NCBI GenBank assembly: GCA_963169195.1
Contig: CAUJDN010000034.1
Span: 1 to 34,474, forward strand
Source of the DNA: Acidobacteriota bacterium
GTDB lineage: Bacteria; Acidobacteriota; Vicinamibacteria; Vicinamibacterales; UBA2999
Length of the DNA stretch: 34,474 nucleotides
Reading direction: 5' to 3'
In this document: piece after piece, positions 18,096-25,801 of the stretch
Layout of the letters: every line of letters starts with the position of its first letter
Numbering within the stretch: the stretch's first letter is position 1
The notes under the pieces: generated by a model
What the model was told of the DNA's origin: nothing
Database searches by the model: none
What the model saw: only the letters and a program-made list of their open reading frames with translations
Program-made: the position numbers and the translations under genes

Positions 18096-18995
18096 ATGGA
18101 CGTTCAGCAGACCATCAAGCGCCAGATCTCCTGCGCCGGCATCGGGCTCCACTCCGGCCAGAAGGTGACGCTCACCCTGAAGCCCGCGGCCGCGGACACC
18201 GGCATCCGGTTCCGCCGCACCGATCTGGGTATCGAGATTCCGGCGTCCCTGGCGCACGTGTCGGCCGTGCAGTACGCGACGGTGCTGGGCCGGGACGGCG
18301 CGACGGTGGAGACCGTCGAGCACCTGCTGGCCGCGCTCGTCGCGGCCGGTATCGACAATGTCGCCGTGGAACTCAGCCAGCGCGAAGTTCCCATCATGGA
18401 TGGCAGCAGCGCGCCGTTCCTCTTCCTGCTGCAGGAGGCTGGCGTGAAGAGGCTGGGTGCCGCGCGGAAGTATCTCAAGGTGCTCAAGCCGCTGCAGATC
18501 GCCAGCGGCGACAAGCGCATCGCCATCTACCCGTCGGATCACTTCAAGGTCAGCTACACCATCAGCTTCGACCACCCGCTGCTCAAGCACCAGACGCGCA
18601 CCGAGCGCATCACCGAGCAGACGTTCGCGGATCACATCGCCTCGGCGCGGACCTTCGGCTTCCTGAAGGAAGTGGAATGGCTGCGCCAGCAGGGCCTGGC
18701 CCTCGGCGGGTCGCTCGAGAACGCCATCGTCATCGGCGACACGGGCGTGCTGAACGCGCTGCGGTTCGAGGACGAGTTCGTCCGGCACAAGATTCTGGAC
18801 GCGGTCGGCGACTTCGCGCTCGTCGGGCATCCCGTCGTGGGCCATGTGGTGGCGCACCGCGCCGGCCACGCGATGCACACCGATCTGGGCCGCGCCCTGC
18901 TCGCCGACCAGGAAGCCTGGTGCCTGGTCGAGGCGCCGGACCTGGCGCCCGAGGCGGCCGCCCTGGGCGTGCCCGCCACCGCGCGCGCACACTGA
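18096..18995 (+). CDS. lpxC: UDP-3-O-acyl-N-acetylglucosamine deacetylase
   Basis: A 299-residue zinc deacetylase that carries out the committed step of lipid A synthesis in the cytoplasm, which shows that the host is a diderm with LPS or a related lipid. The ATG at 18096 starts MDVQQTIKRQISCAGIGLHS, standard for LpxC. Zinc ligands are H76 in ETVEHLLAAL, H231 and D235 in FVRHKILDAVGDF; the catalytic His is H258 in HRAGHAMH, and GSLENAIVIGD is present. Length matches the monofunctional enzyme, with no FabZ fusion. No other lpx gene is adjacent, so the usual lpxC-fabZ-lpxA neighbourhood is absent here. A strong terminator follows the gene. Confidence 0.97.
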   Translation: MDVQQTIKRQISCAGIGLHSGQKVTLTLKPAAADTGIRFRRTDLGIEIPASLAHVSAVQYATVLGRDGATVETVEHLLAALVAAGIDNVAVELSQREVPIMDGSSAPFLFLLQEAGVKRLGAARKYLKVLKPLQIASGDKRIAIYPSDHFKVSYTISFDHPLLKHQTRTERITEQTFADHIASARTFGFLKEVEWLRQQGLALGGSLENAIVIGDTGVLNALRFEDEFVRHKILDAVGDFALVGHPVVGHVVAHRAGHAMHTDLGRALLADQEAWCLVEAPDLAPEAAALGVPATARAH

Positions 18996-19024
18996 TTCCC
19001 GTCTCCTTCTCGTGCCTCCAGCGT

Positions 19025-19055
19025 GGGGCCGCGGCCAACCGCGGCCCCTTTTTTT
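19025..19055 (+). terminator. Intrinsic terminator of lpxC
   Basis: A perfect 10 bp stem GGGGCCGCGG / CCGCGGCCCC (19025-19034 and 19039-19048) with a CCAA loop is followed directly by seven T (19049-19055). It is the clearest rho-independent terminator in the window, 29 bp after the lpxC stop. Confidence 0.93.
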
Positions 19056-19071
19056 CGCCATCCGGGCGCCT

Positions 19072-19115
19072 CGCACCCTGCACCCCTGCACCTTGCACCG
19101 CTGCACCCTTGCACC
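19072..19115. repeat. TGCACC tandem repeat after the lpxC terminator
   Basis: CGCACC at 19072 and TGCACC at 19079, 19087, 19094, 19102 and 19110 follow each other with 7-8 bp steps. The array lies between the lpxC terminator and the -10 of the dipeptidase gene. Confidence 0.75.
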
Positions 19116-19129
19116 CGGTCACCCCGTAG

Positions 19130-19135
19130 TAGGAT
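19130..19135 (+). promoter_or_regulatory. -10 hexamer for a probable leaderless dipeptidase transcript
   Basis: TAGGAT (19130-19135) ends 6 nt before the ATG at 19142. The preceding sequence GTAGTAGGATC is the same as that before the start at 33387, with the same spacing. AGGA within it could also be read as a weak ribosome site, so leaderless transcription is not proven. Confidence 0.4.
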
Positions 19136-19141
19136 CCGCGG

Positions 19142-20413
19142 ATGCGACGCCTAGCCCTCTCCGCCCTGGCCGCCGCGGGCCTCGCCGCCGGCCTCTCCGC
19201 GCAGCCTGCCGTCGATCCCGCGCTCGTTGCCAAGGCGCGCGCCATCCACGACCGCGTCATCGCGCTCGACACGCACAACGACATCAACCCCCGCGACTTC
19301 ACGAGGGAGCGCAACTACACCCAGCGTCTGGAGAACCAGGTCAACCTGCCCAAGATGGTGGACGGCGGTCTGGATGCGTCGTTCTTCATCGTCTACGTCG
19401 GGCAGGGTCCGATGACGCCCGAGGGCTACGACCGGGCCTACACGCAGGCCATCGAGAAGTTCGACGCGATCCACCACCTGACGAAGGAAATTGCGCCGGA
19501 CAGGATCGAGCTCGCGTTGACGGCGGCCGACGTGCGACGCATCGCTGCCAGCGGGAAGAAGGTGGCGCTCATCGGCGTGGAGAACGCGTATCCGGTGGGC
19601 ACGGACCTCTCGCGGATCAAGGAGTTCCACGATCGCGGCGCACGCTACATGTCCCTCGCGCACAACGGGCACAGCCAGTTCGCCGACTCCAACACCGGCG
19701 AGCGCGACGGCAAGTGGCTGCACAACGGCCTCAGTGAGAGCGGGCGCCAGGCCATCCTGGAGATGAACACGTGGGGCATCATGGTCGATGTCTCCCACCC
19801 CTCGAAGCAGGCGAACCTCCAGGCCATCGCGCTCTCGCGCGCGCCGGTCATCGCCTCGCACTCGGCCGCACGTGCGATCGCGGACCACAGCCGCAACATG
19901 GACGACGAGCAGCTGATGGCGCTGAAGAAGAACGGCGGCGTCATCCAGACGGTGGCGTTCGACAGCTACGTCAAGATCAAGCCGCCGGATTCGCCCGAGC
20001 GCGCCGCAGCCATCGCGGCCCTGCGCAAGGAGTTCGGAATGACTGGTGCCGGGCCCGGGGGCGGGCAGGCGCGAATGACCGAGACGCGCCGCGCCGAGTT
20101 CCGGGCGCGCATGACGGATGTCGACAGGAGGTTTCCTCCTCCGCCGATGGCCACGGTCTCGGATTTCGTCGACCATATCGACTACCTCGTGAAGACGATT
20201 GGCGTCGATCACGTGGGGATCTCCTCTGACTTCGACGGCGGCGGCGGCGTGGCAGGCTGGAACGGCGCGGATGAGACGTTCAACGTGACCCTGGAGCTGG
20301 TGCGCCGCGGCTACACCGAGGAGCAGATCGGGAAGATCTGGAGCGGCAATCTGCTGCGGGTGATGGACGAGGTCCAGAAGATCGCCCGGGAGATCCAGGA
20401 GGGCAGGCGATAG
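19142..20413 (+). CDS. M19-family (renal/membrane dipeptidase type) peptidase, exported
   Basis: A 423-residue zinc dipeptidase. The N-terminus is a signal peptide (RRLALSALAAAGLAAGLSA, cleavage near residue 20-21), so it acts in the periplasm or outside. The binuclear zinc ligands of the family can be placed: H45 and D47 in ALDTHND, E147 in GVENAYP, H219 in VDVSHPS, H240 in ASHSAARA, and the conserved D363 in SSDFDGGGGV. A Pro/Gly-rich insertion (about residues 288-335) sits before the last motif. Such enzymes cleave dipeptides, including some with D-residues. Together with the S8 protease and the peptide importer it suggests peptide use, though they are not in one operon. The TAG stop merges into the 8 bp repeat that follows. 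Confidence 0.93.
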   Translation: MRRLALSALAAAGLAAGLSAQPAVDPALVAKARAIHDRVIALDTHNDINPRDFTRERNYTQRLENQVNLPKMVDGGLDASFFIVYVGQGPMTPEGYDRAYTQAIEKFDAIHHLTKEIAPDRIELALTAADVRRIAASGKKVALIGVENAYPVGTDLSRIKEFHDRGARYMSLAHNGHSQFADSNTGERDGKWLHNGLSESGRQAILEMNTWGIMVDVSHPSKQANLQAIALSRAPVIASHSAARAIADHSRNMDDEQLMALKKNGGVIQTVAFDSYVKIKPPDSPERAAAIAALRKEFGMTGAGPGGGQARMTETRRAEFRARMTDVDRRFPPPPMATVSDFVDHIDYLVKTIGVDHVGISSDFDGGGGVAGWNGADETFNVTLELVRRGYTEEQIGKIWSGNLLRVMDEVQKIAREIQEGRR

Positions 20414-20445
20414 GGTTCCGGGGTTCCGGGTTCTGAGGTTCCGGG
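20413..20445. repeat. GGTTCCGG tandem octamer between convergent genes
   Basis: Four 8 bp units (GGGTTCCG, GGGTTCCG, GGTTCTGA, GGTTCCGG) run from the last base of the dipeptidase stop codon at 20413. They lie in the 59 bp gap to the convergent AraC-type gene and may affect 3' ends from both sides. Confidence 0.75.
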
Positions 20446-20472
20446 CGCGCCTGGTGATGGGTTCGCCCTGCG

Positions 20473-21507
20473 TCACCGCCGCGGCGGTGAGGACGTCCGG
20501 CGCCCCTGCGCTTCCCGAAAGGCCCGCGGGCCCTGTCCCGTCCATCGCCTGAAGGCGCGTGTGAACGCGCTCGGCTCGGAGAATCCCAGCAGGTAGGCCA
20601 CCTCGCCGATGGAGAGACCGGGGTTGGCGAGATACTCGCGCGCCAGGCCCGCGCGCACGTCCCGCCTCAGCTCGTCGAAGGAGGTGCCCTCCTCGCACAG
20701 CCGCCGTTGCAGCGTGCGCGGGCTCGTTGCCAGGCGACGGGCCACCTGCTCCATGCTCACCGGGCCTGCCATCGACTCCTGCAGGAGCGCCGCCCGCACG
20801 TGCATCGCCGTGGACTCGGCTTCCGGGCGGGGTTGGCGGTCCAGCAGCAGGCGGGCGTGGCGGCGGAGCGTGCGGTTCAGGTCCGCGTCGCGGCGGGGCA
20901 GGGGAACGTTCCAGGCTGCCTCCGAGAACAGCAGCGCGTTGTGGCGCGCGCGCAGCTTCACGTCCGTGCCGAATCCCCGCGCGTATTCGCTCGCGTCGGC
21001 CAGGGGAGGTCCCGCCAGTTCCACGCACGCAGGCCTCGGGCCTCCGGCATATGCCACGCGACCGGCGATCGCGGCCAGGCTGTAGTCGCGCAGGTGGAAC
21101 ATCACGCCCTTCGGCGGGGTCTGCCACACCAGCTCGAACGCCATGCCCCCCGCCCGTGGGTGGATCTCGTAGCGTGAGGTTCTCGTGGCAATGGCGAAGT
21201 ACTCGGCGAAGTGGGTGAGGCCTTCGCCCACCGTGTTGCTGCTCAGGATCAGGTAGTCGAGCACCTCGTAGGCGCCGAATGGGACCTGCAGGGCGCTGTG
21301 GAGGCCGAGCCCCGGCCGGCCCCATGCCTGCACGGCTGCCTCCCACATCCGATACAGCGACGTGGCGGGGAGGACGACGTCGGGGTCTGCCAGCTGGGCG
21401 TCGGTGACGCCGACGACCGTCCTGAAGGCCCGATCGTCGAGGCCAAGGGCCGCGAACGCGGCCAGGATGGCCCGGACGCCCGTGACGCCCACGACAACGC
21501 GAGTCAC
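20473..21507 (-). CDS. AraC-family transcriptional regulator with arabinose-binding-like N-terminal domain
   Basis: A 344-residue regulator. The GTG at 21507 (reading TRVVVGVTGVRAILAAF) is the most plausible start; the frame runs a further 12 codons up to a TTG at 21543. The N-terminal 200 residues match the arabinose-binding-like domain seen in OruR/ArgR-type AraC proteins (VLPATSLYRMWEAA, GLGLHSALQVPFGAYEVLDYL). The C-terminal HTH_18 domain spans about 240-335, with MEQVARRLATSPRTLQRRL, then GLSIGEVAYLLGFSEPSAFT and FRRWTGQGPRAFR. It is divergent from the small membrane protein gene at 21633, a likely target. It may sense a small ligand; which one is unknown. Confidence 0.93.
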   Translation of the reverse strand: MTRVVVGVTGVRAILAAFAALGLDDRAFRTVVGVTDAQLADPDVVLPATSLYRMWEAAVQAWGRPGLGLHSALQVPFGAYEVLDYLILSSNTVGEGLTHFAEYFAIATRTSRYEIHPRAGGMAFELVWQTPPKGVMFHLRDYSLAAIAGRVAYAGGPRPACVELAGPPLADASEYARGFGTDVKLRARHNALLFSEAAWNVPLPRRDADLNRTLRRHARLLLDRQPRPEAESTAMHVRAALLQESMAGPVSMEQVARRLATSPRTLQRRLCEEGTSFDELRRDVRAGLAREYLANPGLSIGEVAYLLGFSEPSAFTRAFRRWTGQGPRAFREAQGRRTSSPPRR

Positions 21508-21537
21508 CGCACTAGGAGACTCCCCCGACCGCCACGG

Positions 21538-21583
21538 CGTCAAGATTGACGTGATCGGTCAACTCGTTGTCGCCCGTCGTCAA
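21538..21583. promoter_or_regulatory. Cluster of TTGAC/GTCAA half-sites between divergent genes
   Basis: CGTCAA-GA-TTGACG (21538-21551) is a near-perfect palindrome. GTCAA recurs at 21558-21562 and CGTCAA at 21578-21583. They fill the gap between the AraC-type regulator and the membrane protein gene. A TATCCT -10 candidate for the latter is at 21606-21611. The arrangement suggests an operator region for autoregulation and for the divergent gene; this is inference. Confidence 0.4.
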
Positions 21584-21632
21584 GGCGCCGCGCCTCGCCC
21601 GTCCGTATCCTCCTGGTGAAGGAAGGGTACCC

Positions 21633-22262
21633 ATGTCACATCTCTCCGCCTACTCGCTTGCCATCCTCCTGCACCTGGTTGCCGCCATGGTGCTCGTCGG
21701 CGCGTCGGTGTCCTCCGTGTACGTGCGCCGCGCCATCCTCGAGGCGACGTCCATCGGTGCGTTGCGGGCATGGCTCGGCTTTGCGCACCGGTCCTCCACG
21801 GCCAACCCCGTGGCCGCGCTCGCGCTGCTGGGCACGGGCATCTACCTCGGCTCCCGGGGCTGGTGGACGCACGCCTGGTTCTACGTGGCCCTGGCCAGCT
21901 GGCTGGCCAACTCCGTCCTGGCGGCGCGGGTGTTGAAGCCGGCCGGCGCGGCGATGGGGGCGGCGATGGCCGGTGTCCCGGACGCGGCACCTGTTGACGG
22001 ACGGGTGGACGCCCTGCGGCGCTCGCCGGGATGGCGGGTCGCCGGCGCGCTGATGCTGGCCAGTGACATGGCCATGCTGTACGTCATGGTGTTGAAGCCT
22101 TCGCTGATCGAATCGCTTGCGGTGGTCGCGGGGGGCATGATCATCGGGGGCGGAATCACGCTGTTGCGTGCGCGCCCGTCGGGCGCCGCCCTCGAGGCGC
22201 CGGCCCGGCCCCCGCGGTACAATGGCGACCGCGATGACGAGCGTGCCGCCGCAGGAGCGTGA
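21633..22262 (+). CDS. Small multi-pass membrane protein of unknown function
   Basis: A 209-residue protein with four or five hydrophobic helices (about residues 5-28, 55-75, 78-100, 135-158 and 160-178). The ATG at 21633 has GGAAGG about 8 nt upstream. The first helix SLAILLHLVAAMVLVGAS and following basic residues resemble DUF2269- or CopD-like membrane proteins, in which a His in the first helix may bind a metal or heme; I cannot assign it with confidence. It is followed after a few bases by a DoxX-like gene, suggesting a two-gene membrane unit controlled from the AraC side. The tail from about residue 185 is hydrophilic and Arg/Ala-rich. Confidence 0.75.
   Translation: MSHLSAYSLAILLHLVAAMVLVGASVSSVYVRRAILEATSIGALRAWLGFAHRSSTANPVAALALLGTGIYLGSRGWWTHAWFYVALASWLANSVLAARVLKPAGAAMGAAMAGVPDAAPVDGRVDALRRSPGWRVAGALMLASDMAMLYVMVLKPSLIESLAVVAGGMIIGGGITLLRARPSGAALEAPARPPRYNGDRDDERAAAGA
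22218..22223 (+). promoter_or_regulatory. TACAAT -10 candidate before the DoxX-like gene
   Basis: TACAAT (5 of 6) ends 10 nt before an ATG at 22234 that opens a 10-codon frame ending in TAG at 22264-22266, in the same frame as the DoxX-like gene. The hexamer lies inside the 3' end of the preceding membrane protein gene. Confidence 0.3.
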
Positions 22263-22269
22263 GTAGCGC

Positions 22270-22701
22270 GTGGGCAGGCGTCAGGCCTGGGGCCTGGTCG
22301 TGCTGCGGCTGTGCCTGGGCGTGTTCTTCCTCTTCCAGGCTTTCGGGAAGGTCGGCTGGTTCGCCAGCAGCTCGGTTCTGCGCTCGCGGTTTGCCGAGTG
22401 GATCGGTAGTGTCGGCCCGCTGAGCCGTGCCTACCTGGACGCGGTCTGCATCCCGGGTGTGGAAGTCTTCGCCCGGCTCGTGCCGATTGGCGAGTTCGCC
22501 GTGGCCGCCGCGTTCCTGCTGGGCGGCTGTACGCGCGCCGCCGCCGCCATCGCGCTGCTGATGGTGCTCAACTTTCACTTCGCCAGCGGCGTGATGTTCC
22601 AGTACGGCTACCTGACGAATGGCTACGGCCTGCCCGTGCTTGGCGGGCTGTTCGCCCTGGCGATGGGCGGTGCGGGGCTGCCGCTCAGCGTGAGGAAGTA
22701 G
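22270..22701 (+). CDS. DoxX-family membrane protein
   Basis: A 143-residue protein with four predicted membrane helices. The DoxX pattern is visible: VVLRLCLGVFFLFQAFGKVGWF in the first helix region (given here as a run of separate motifs: VLRLCLG, FLFQAFGK), then IPGVEVFARLVPIGEFAVAAAFLLGG-like second and third helices (motifs VEVFARLVPIGE, AAFLLGGCTR), and LMVLNFHFASG. The GTG at 22270 is used because an in-frame TAG lies just upstream at 22264-22266. Upstream of that TAG the same frame continues to an ATG at 22234 (MTSVPPQERE), so the gene may have lost or bypassed an earlier start. DoxX proteins are linked to redox or quinone-associated membrane functions; the substrate is not known. Confidence 0.82.
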   Translation: MGRRQAWGLVVLRLCLGVFFLFQAFGKVGWFASSSVLRSRFAEWIGSVGPLSRAYLDAVCIPGVEVFARLVPIGEFAVAAAFLLGGCTRAAAAIALLMVLNFHFASGVMFQYGYLTNGYGLPVLGGLFALAMGGAGLPLSVRK

Positions 22702-22718
22702 AAGGGCATCATGCGCCG

Positions 22719-22838
22719 ACCTGGCTGCCGTCCACGATTGTCGAGATCCGGCTCGAAGTCCCGCTGCAGAAGGATCGGGCCCGCCATCGGATCATGCCGA
22801 CCGACGCGCTCGGCCGGTTCGAGTTCCACGAGCCGTAG
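22719..22838 (+). pseudogene. Possible remnant of a carboxypeptidase-regulatory-like domain
   Basis: In the 221 bp gap after the DoxX-like gene one frame reads TWLPSTIVEIRLEV, then PLQKDRARHRIMPTDALG, RFEFHEP and a TAG stop at 22836-22838. The third-position GC is high, and the DALGRFEF segment resembles the end of a carboxypeptidase-regulatory-like Ig fold, common at the N-terminus of TonB-dependent receptors. There is no start codon with a ribosome site, so I read it as a gene fragment. The complement also has a long open frame, so chance is possible. Confidence 0.25.
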
Positions 22839-22883
22839 CGCCGGCTCCCACCCCTGCCCCTCCGCACCCGCCCGCACCTGAAC

Positions 22884-22889
22884 TAGAAT
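22884..22889 (+). promoter_or_regulatory. TAGAAT -10 hexamer before the DUF5916 gene
   Basis: TAGAAT (5 of 6) ends 7 nt before an ATG at 22897. That ATG opens a nine-codon frame rather than the main gene. No -35 match is seen at 16-18 bp. Confidence 0.4.
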
Positions 22890-22896
22890 TCCCCCG

Positions 22897-22926
22897 ATGG
22901 TGCACCGCCCGTCCCGCAGGGTATGA
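22897..22926 (+). CDS. Possible nine-residue leader peptide overlapping the DUF5916 start
   Basis: The frame reads MVHRPSRRV and stops at TGA 22924-22926, which overlaps the ATG of the DUF5916 gene at 22923 as ATGA. Placed 7 nt after a TAGAAT hexamer, it could be translated from a leaderless message and hand ribosomes to the main gene. It is very short, so this rests only on position and overlap. Confidence 0.3.
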   Translation: MVHRPSRRV

Positions 22927-25586
22927 CCCGCGCGTTCTTCCTCAGCTGCCTTCTCGCCTGCTGTCAGCCGATCACGTTCGTCGCGAGCGCCGAGACCCAG
23001 GACCCCGCTGCCACTCCTGCACAGGAGCTGCCGGCATCCGGCGGCCGGAAGCAGGCGACGGCCACGCGCGTCGAGGGCGGCGCCATTCGCGTGGACGGGC
23101 GGCTGGACGAGGCCGTGTGGGTGCGATCCGCCGCGATCACCGACTTCATCCAGAAGGAGCCCGAGCAGGGCGCGGCACCCACCGACGACATGGAGGTGCG
23201 CTTCGCCTACGACGACGGCGCGTTCTATGTGGGGGCGCGGATGTGGGCGCGGAACGCCCGGGAGATCCAGGCGCCGCTCGGCCGCCGCGACAACACCGAT
23301 CAGGCGGAGCACATCCTGATCGCGCTCGACACGTTCCTGGACCGGCGCACGTCGGTGGTGCTGGGGGTCACGGCCGCCGGCGTCCGGGTGGACCGCTTCC
23401 ACGGCACCGATGACGAGGACCGCTTCGACACGACGTACGACCTGGTCTGGGGCGCGCGCACGTCCATCGACGACAGCGGGTGGAGCGTCGAGATCTGGAT
23501 TCCGTTCACGCAGCTGCGCTTCAACCCCGAGGACGCGCTCACCTGGGGCCTCAACGTGCAGCGCTTCCGTCCTTCGATCAACGAGGAGGACACCTGGGTG
23601 CTGATCCCGCGCACGGTGCGTGCGTGGTCGTCGCGCTTCGGCGACCTGCAGGGCGTCTCCGACGTCCGCCCGGCCCGCCGCATCGAGTTGCTCCCATATG
23701 TGGCGGGCACCTCCACCGTGTACGGCGAGGCCGCAGGCCGCAACCCGTTCCTGCAGGGCGCCAACGCCGGGGCCAGGGCTGGCGCCGATGTGAAGGTCGG
23801 CCTCGGGCCGAACCTCACCCTCGACGCGACCATCAATCCCGACTTCGGCCAGGTGGAGGCCGACCCGGCCGAGGTGAACCTCACGGCGTTCGAGACGCGC
23901 TTCACCGAGCGGCGCCCGTTCTTCCTCGAGGGCTCGTCGCTGTTCAACATCGGGCACCCGAACTTCTACTATTCGCGCCGCGTCGGCACCCGGCCGGTGG
24001 GCCCGGCCCCGGGCGACTACGTGGACTACCCCTCGGCCACCACCATCCTGGGAGCCGCCAAGCTCACCGGGCGGCTGCCCTCGAAGACATCGCTGGCGTT
24101 GCTGGGCGCGGCCACCGCCGAAGAGTCGGCGGATGTCGCCAGCGAGGCGCTCGGAACCGGGGAAAGCGTCCGGGTGGCGCCGCGCGCCTATTACGGCGTC
24201 GCCCGGGTGCTGCAGGAGTTCGGCGCGAACGCATCGACGGCGGGCCTGTTCGCCAGCCTCGTGCATCGTGACTTCGAGGACGCGGATCCTCTCGCCGATC
24301 TCCATGCGCGGAACGCCGTGGCATTCGCCGGCAACACGCTGCTGCGCTTTGCCGGCGGCCAGTACGAGTTCCGCGCGGCAGCGGGCGGCTCGTACATCAA
24401 CGGCACCGAGCGTGCGATGGAGCGCGTCCAGCGATCGAGCGCGCACTTCGCCCAGCGGCCGGACCGTGACTACTCGAGGCTCGACCCGACGCTGACCTCC
24501 CTGGCCGGCTGGACGGTGCAGGCGAATCTAGACCGGACGGGCGGCCGGCACTGGCTGTGGAGCGCCAGCACGAAGATCGACTCCGTGAACTTCGAGACCA
24601 ACGACCTGGCCATCCTGAACGGCGCGGATGGCCTGCTGGTCTCCGGCAGGCTCACGTATCGCGAAACCCAGCCGGGCCGCGTCTTCCGCGGCTACGCCTT
24701 CACCTTCAACGTCTCGAACGACTCGACCCTCCGGTGGCTCCGCCAGGACGGGAGTATCAGGACCCAGGCCAACCTCACCTGGGCGAACTTCTGGACGACC
24801 GACGTGTCGGTGACGCGAAACCGGCCGCAGATGAGCGTCAGCCTCACGCGTGGGGGGCCGCTGATGGCCCGTGGCCCCGGCTGGACGACGCAGGTGAGCG
24901 TCGGCAACCGCGCGGCGTCGCAGACCCGGGTGTCCGTCAGCGGGACCGTCAGCCAGAACGAGGACGGGGCATCGGTGAAACGGATCAGCGGCGCGGTGTC
25001 GTTCCGCCCCGGCCCGCGGTGGCAGCTCTCCGTGGAACCGCTCTTCGAGCGCGTGACGGAGCCACAGCAGTACGTGGCAACGCTGGGCGGCGGCCGCCCC
25101 GAGACCTACGGCTCGCGTTACGTGTTCGCCTTCATCGACCGCAGCACCCTCTCCTCCAAGTTCCGGATGGGCCTCACGGTGAAGCCCGACATGAACATCG
25201 ACGTCTACGCCGAGCCTTTCGCCGCTTCGGGCCGCTATTACGACTACGGTGAGCTGATGGCGCCGCGCAGCCGGCAGCGCCTCACCTACGGCACAGCGGG
25301 CACCACGCTGATCGTGAACCCGGACGGCAGTCAGACCGTGACCGCCAACGGCGCCAGCTTCACGCTCCGCAACCGGGACTTCAACACCCTGTCGTTCCGC
25401 TCGAACGTCGTCCTGCGGTGGGAATGGCGCCCGGGCAGCACCTTGTTCGTCGTGTGGCAGCAGAGCCTCGGGAGCACCGAGACCATCGGGGACTACGTCG
25501 GCGTCCGCGACATGTTCCGGTCCCTCACCGCACCGGGGCCGAACCTCTTCGTGGTCAAGACCACGTTCTGGCTGCCGATCAGATGA
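22923..25586 (+). CDS. DUF5916 outer-membrane protein with N-terminal CBM9-like domain
   Basis: An 887-residue protein. A signal peptide (about residues 1-23) precedes a CBM9-like domain at roughly 45-230: AIRVDGRLDEAVW, VRFAYDDGAFYVGARMW, and later DSGWSVEIWIPFTQLRF and TWGLNVQRF. After that comes the DUF5916 region, with TINPDFGQVEADPAEVNLTAF and RRPFFLEGSSLF as diagnostic motifs, and a long series of alternating strands to the C-terminus, which ends in aromatic KTTFWLPIR as expected of a final beta-barrel strand. It probably sits in the outer membrane. Related proteins occur in Bacteroidetes, Acidobacteria and Gemmatimonadetes, with no well-established function. Related proteins often lie near peptidases or TonB receptors; here a phosphoribosyltransferase follows. 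Confidence 0.9.
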   Translation: MTRAFFLSCLLACCQPITFVASAETQDPAATPAQELPASGGRKQATATRVEGGAIRVDGRLDEAVWVRSAAITDFIQKEPEQGAAPTDDMEVRFAYDDGAFYVGARMWARNAREIQAPLGRRDNTDQAEHILIALDTFLDRRTSVVLGVTAAGVRVDRFHGTDDEDRFDTTYDLVWGARTSIDDSGWSVEIWIPFTQLRFNPEDALTWGLNVQRFRPSINEEDTWVLIPRTVRAWSSRFGDLQGVSDVRPARRIELLPYVAGTSTVYGEAAGRNPFLQGANAGARAGADVKVGLGPNLTLDATINPDFGQVEADPAEVNLTAFETRFTERRPFFLEGSSLFNIGHPNFYYSRRVGTRPVGPAPGDYVDYPSATTILGAAKLTGRLPSKTSLALLGAATAEESADVASEALGTGESVRVAPRAYYGVARVLQEFGANASTAGLFASLVHRDFEDADPLADLHARNAVAFAGNTLLRFAGGQYEFRAAAGGSYINGTERAMERVQRSSAHFAQRPDRDYSRLDPTLTSLAGWTVQANLDRTGGRHWLWSASTKIDSVNFETNDLAILNGADGLLVSGRLTYRETQPGRVFRGYAFTFNVSNDSTLRWLRQDGSIRTQANLTWANFWTTDVSVTRNRPQMSVSLTRGGPLMARGPGWTTQVSVGNRAASQTRVSVSGTVSQNEDGASVKRISGAVSFRPGPRWQLSVEPLFERVTEPQQYVATLGGGRPETYGSRYVFAFIDRSTLSSKFRMGLTVKPDMNIDVYAEPFAASGRYYDYGELMAPRSRQRLTYGTAGTTLIVNPDGSQTVTANGASFTLRNRDFNTLSFRSNVVLRWEWRPGSTLFVVWQQSLGSTETIGDYVGVRDMFRSLTAPGPNLFVVKTTFWLPIR

Positions 25587-25590
25587 GGCG

Positions 25591-25640
25591 GTTGCGATCG
25601 GGTGCGGGCAGGTGCGATCGGGTGCGATTGGGCACGGGAA
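25591..25640. repeat. Decamer tandem repeat after the DUF5916 gene
   Basis: Five consecutive 10 bp units fit in register: GTTGCGATCG, GGTGCGGGCA, GGTGCGATCG, GGTGCGATTG, GGCACGGGAA. The array starts 4 bp after the stop at 25586. The remaining 161 bp before the next start hold nothing I recognise. Confidence 0.8.
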
Positions 25641-25801
25641 CGGGCCCGGGCGTGACGCGGCTTCCTCTGCTCCGGCGTCGCGAGGCGCCCGCACCTCTGC
25701 CGACTCCCCGTCAGTCCCGTTCGCGGGGCTGGCGCCACGGCGTCGTTCCCCGAGGAAATCCCCGCGCGGGTGTTGGCAGAGTCCTTGTAGCAGCCGGGGG
25801 C

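Noticed and set aside
19072..19115. CRISPR-like array
   Set aside because: Units are 6-8 bp with no 25-35 bp spacers and no cas genes; it is a short tandem repeat.
22623..24446. A 607-codon open frame on the complement, antisense to the DUF5916 gene
   Set aside because: Low-complexity Arg/Val/Glu-rich translation without motifs, opposite a gene with clear domains.
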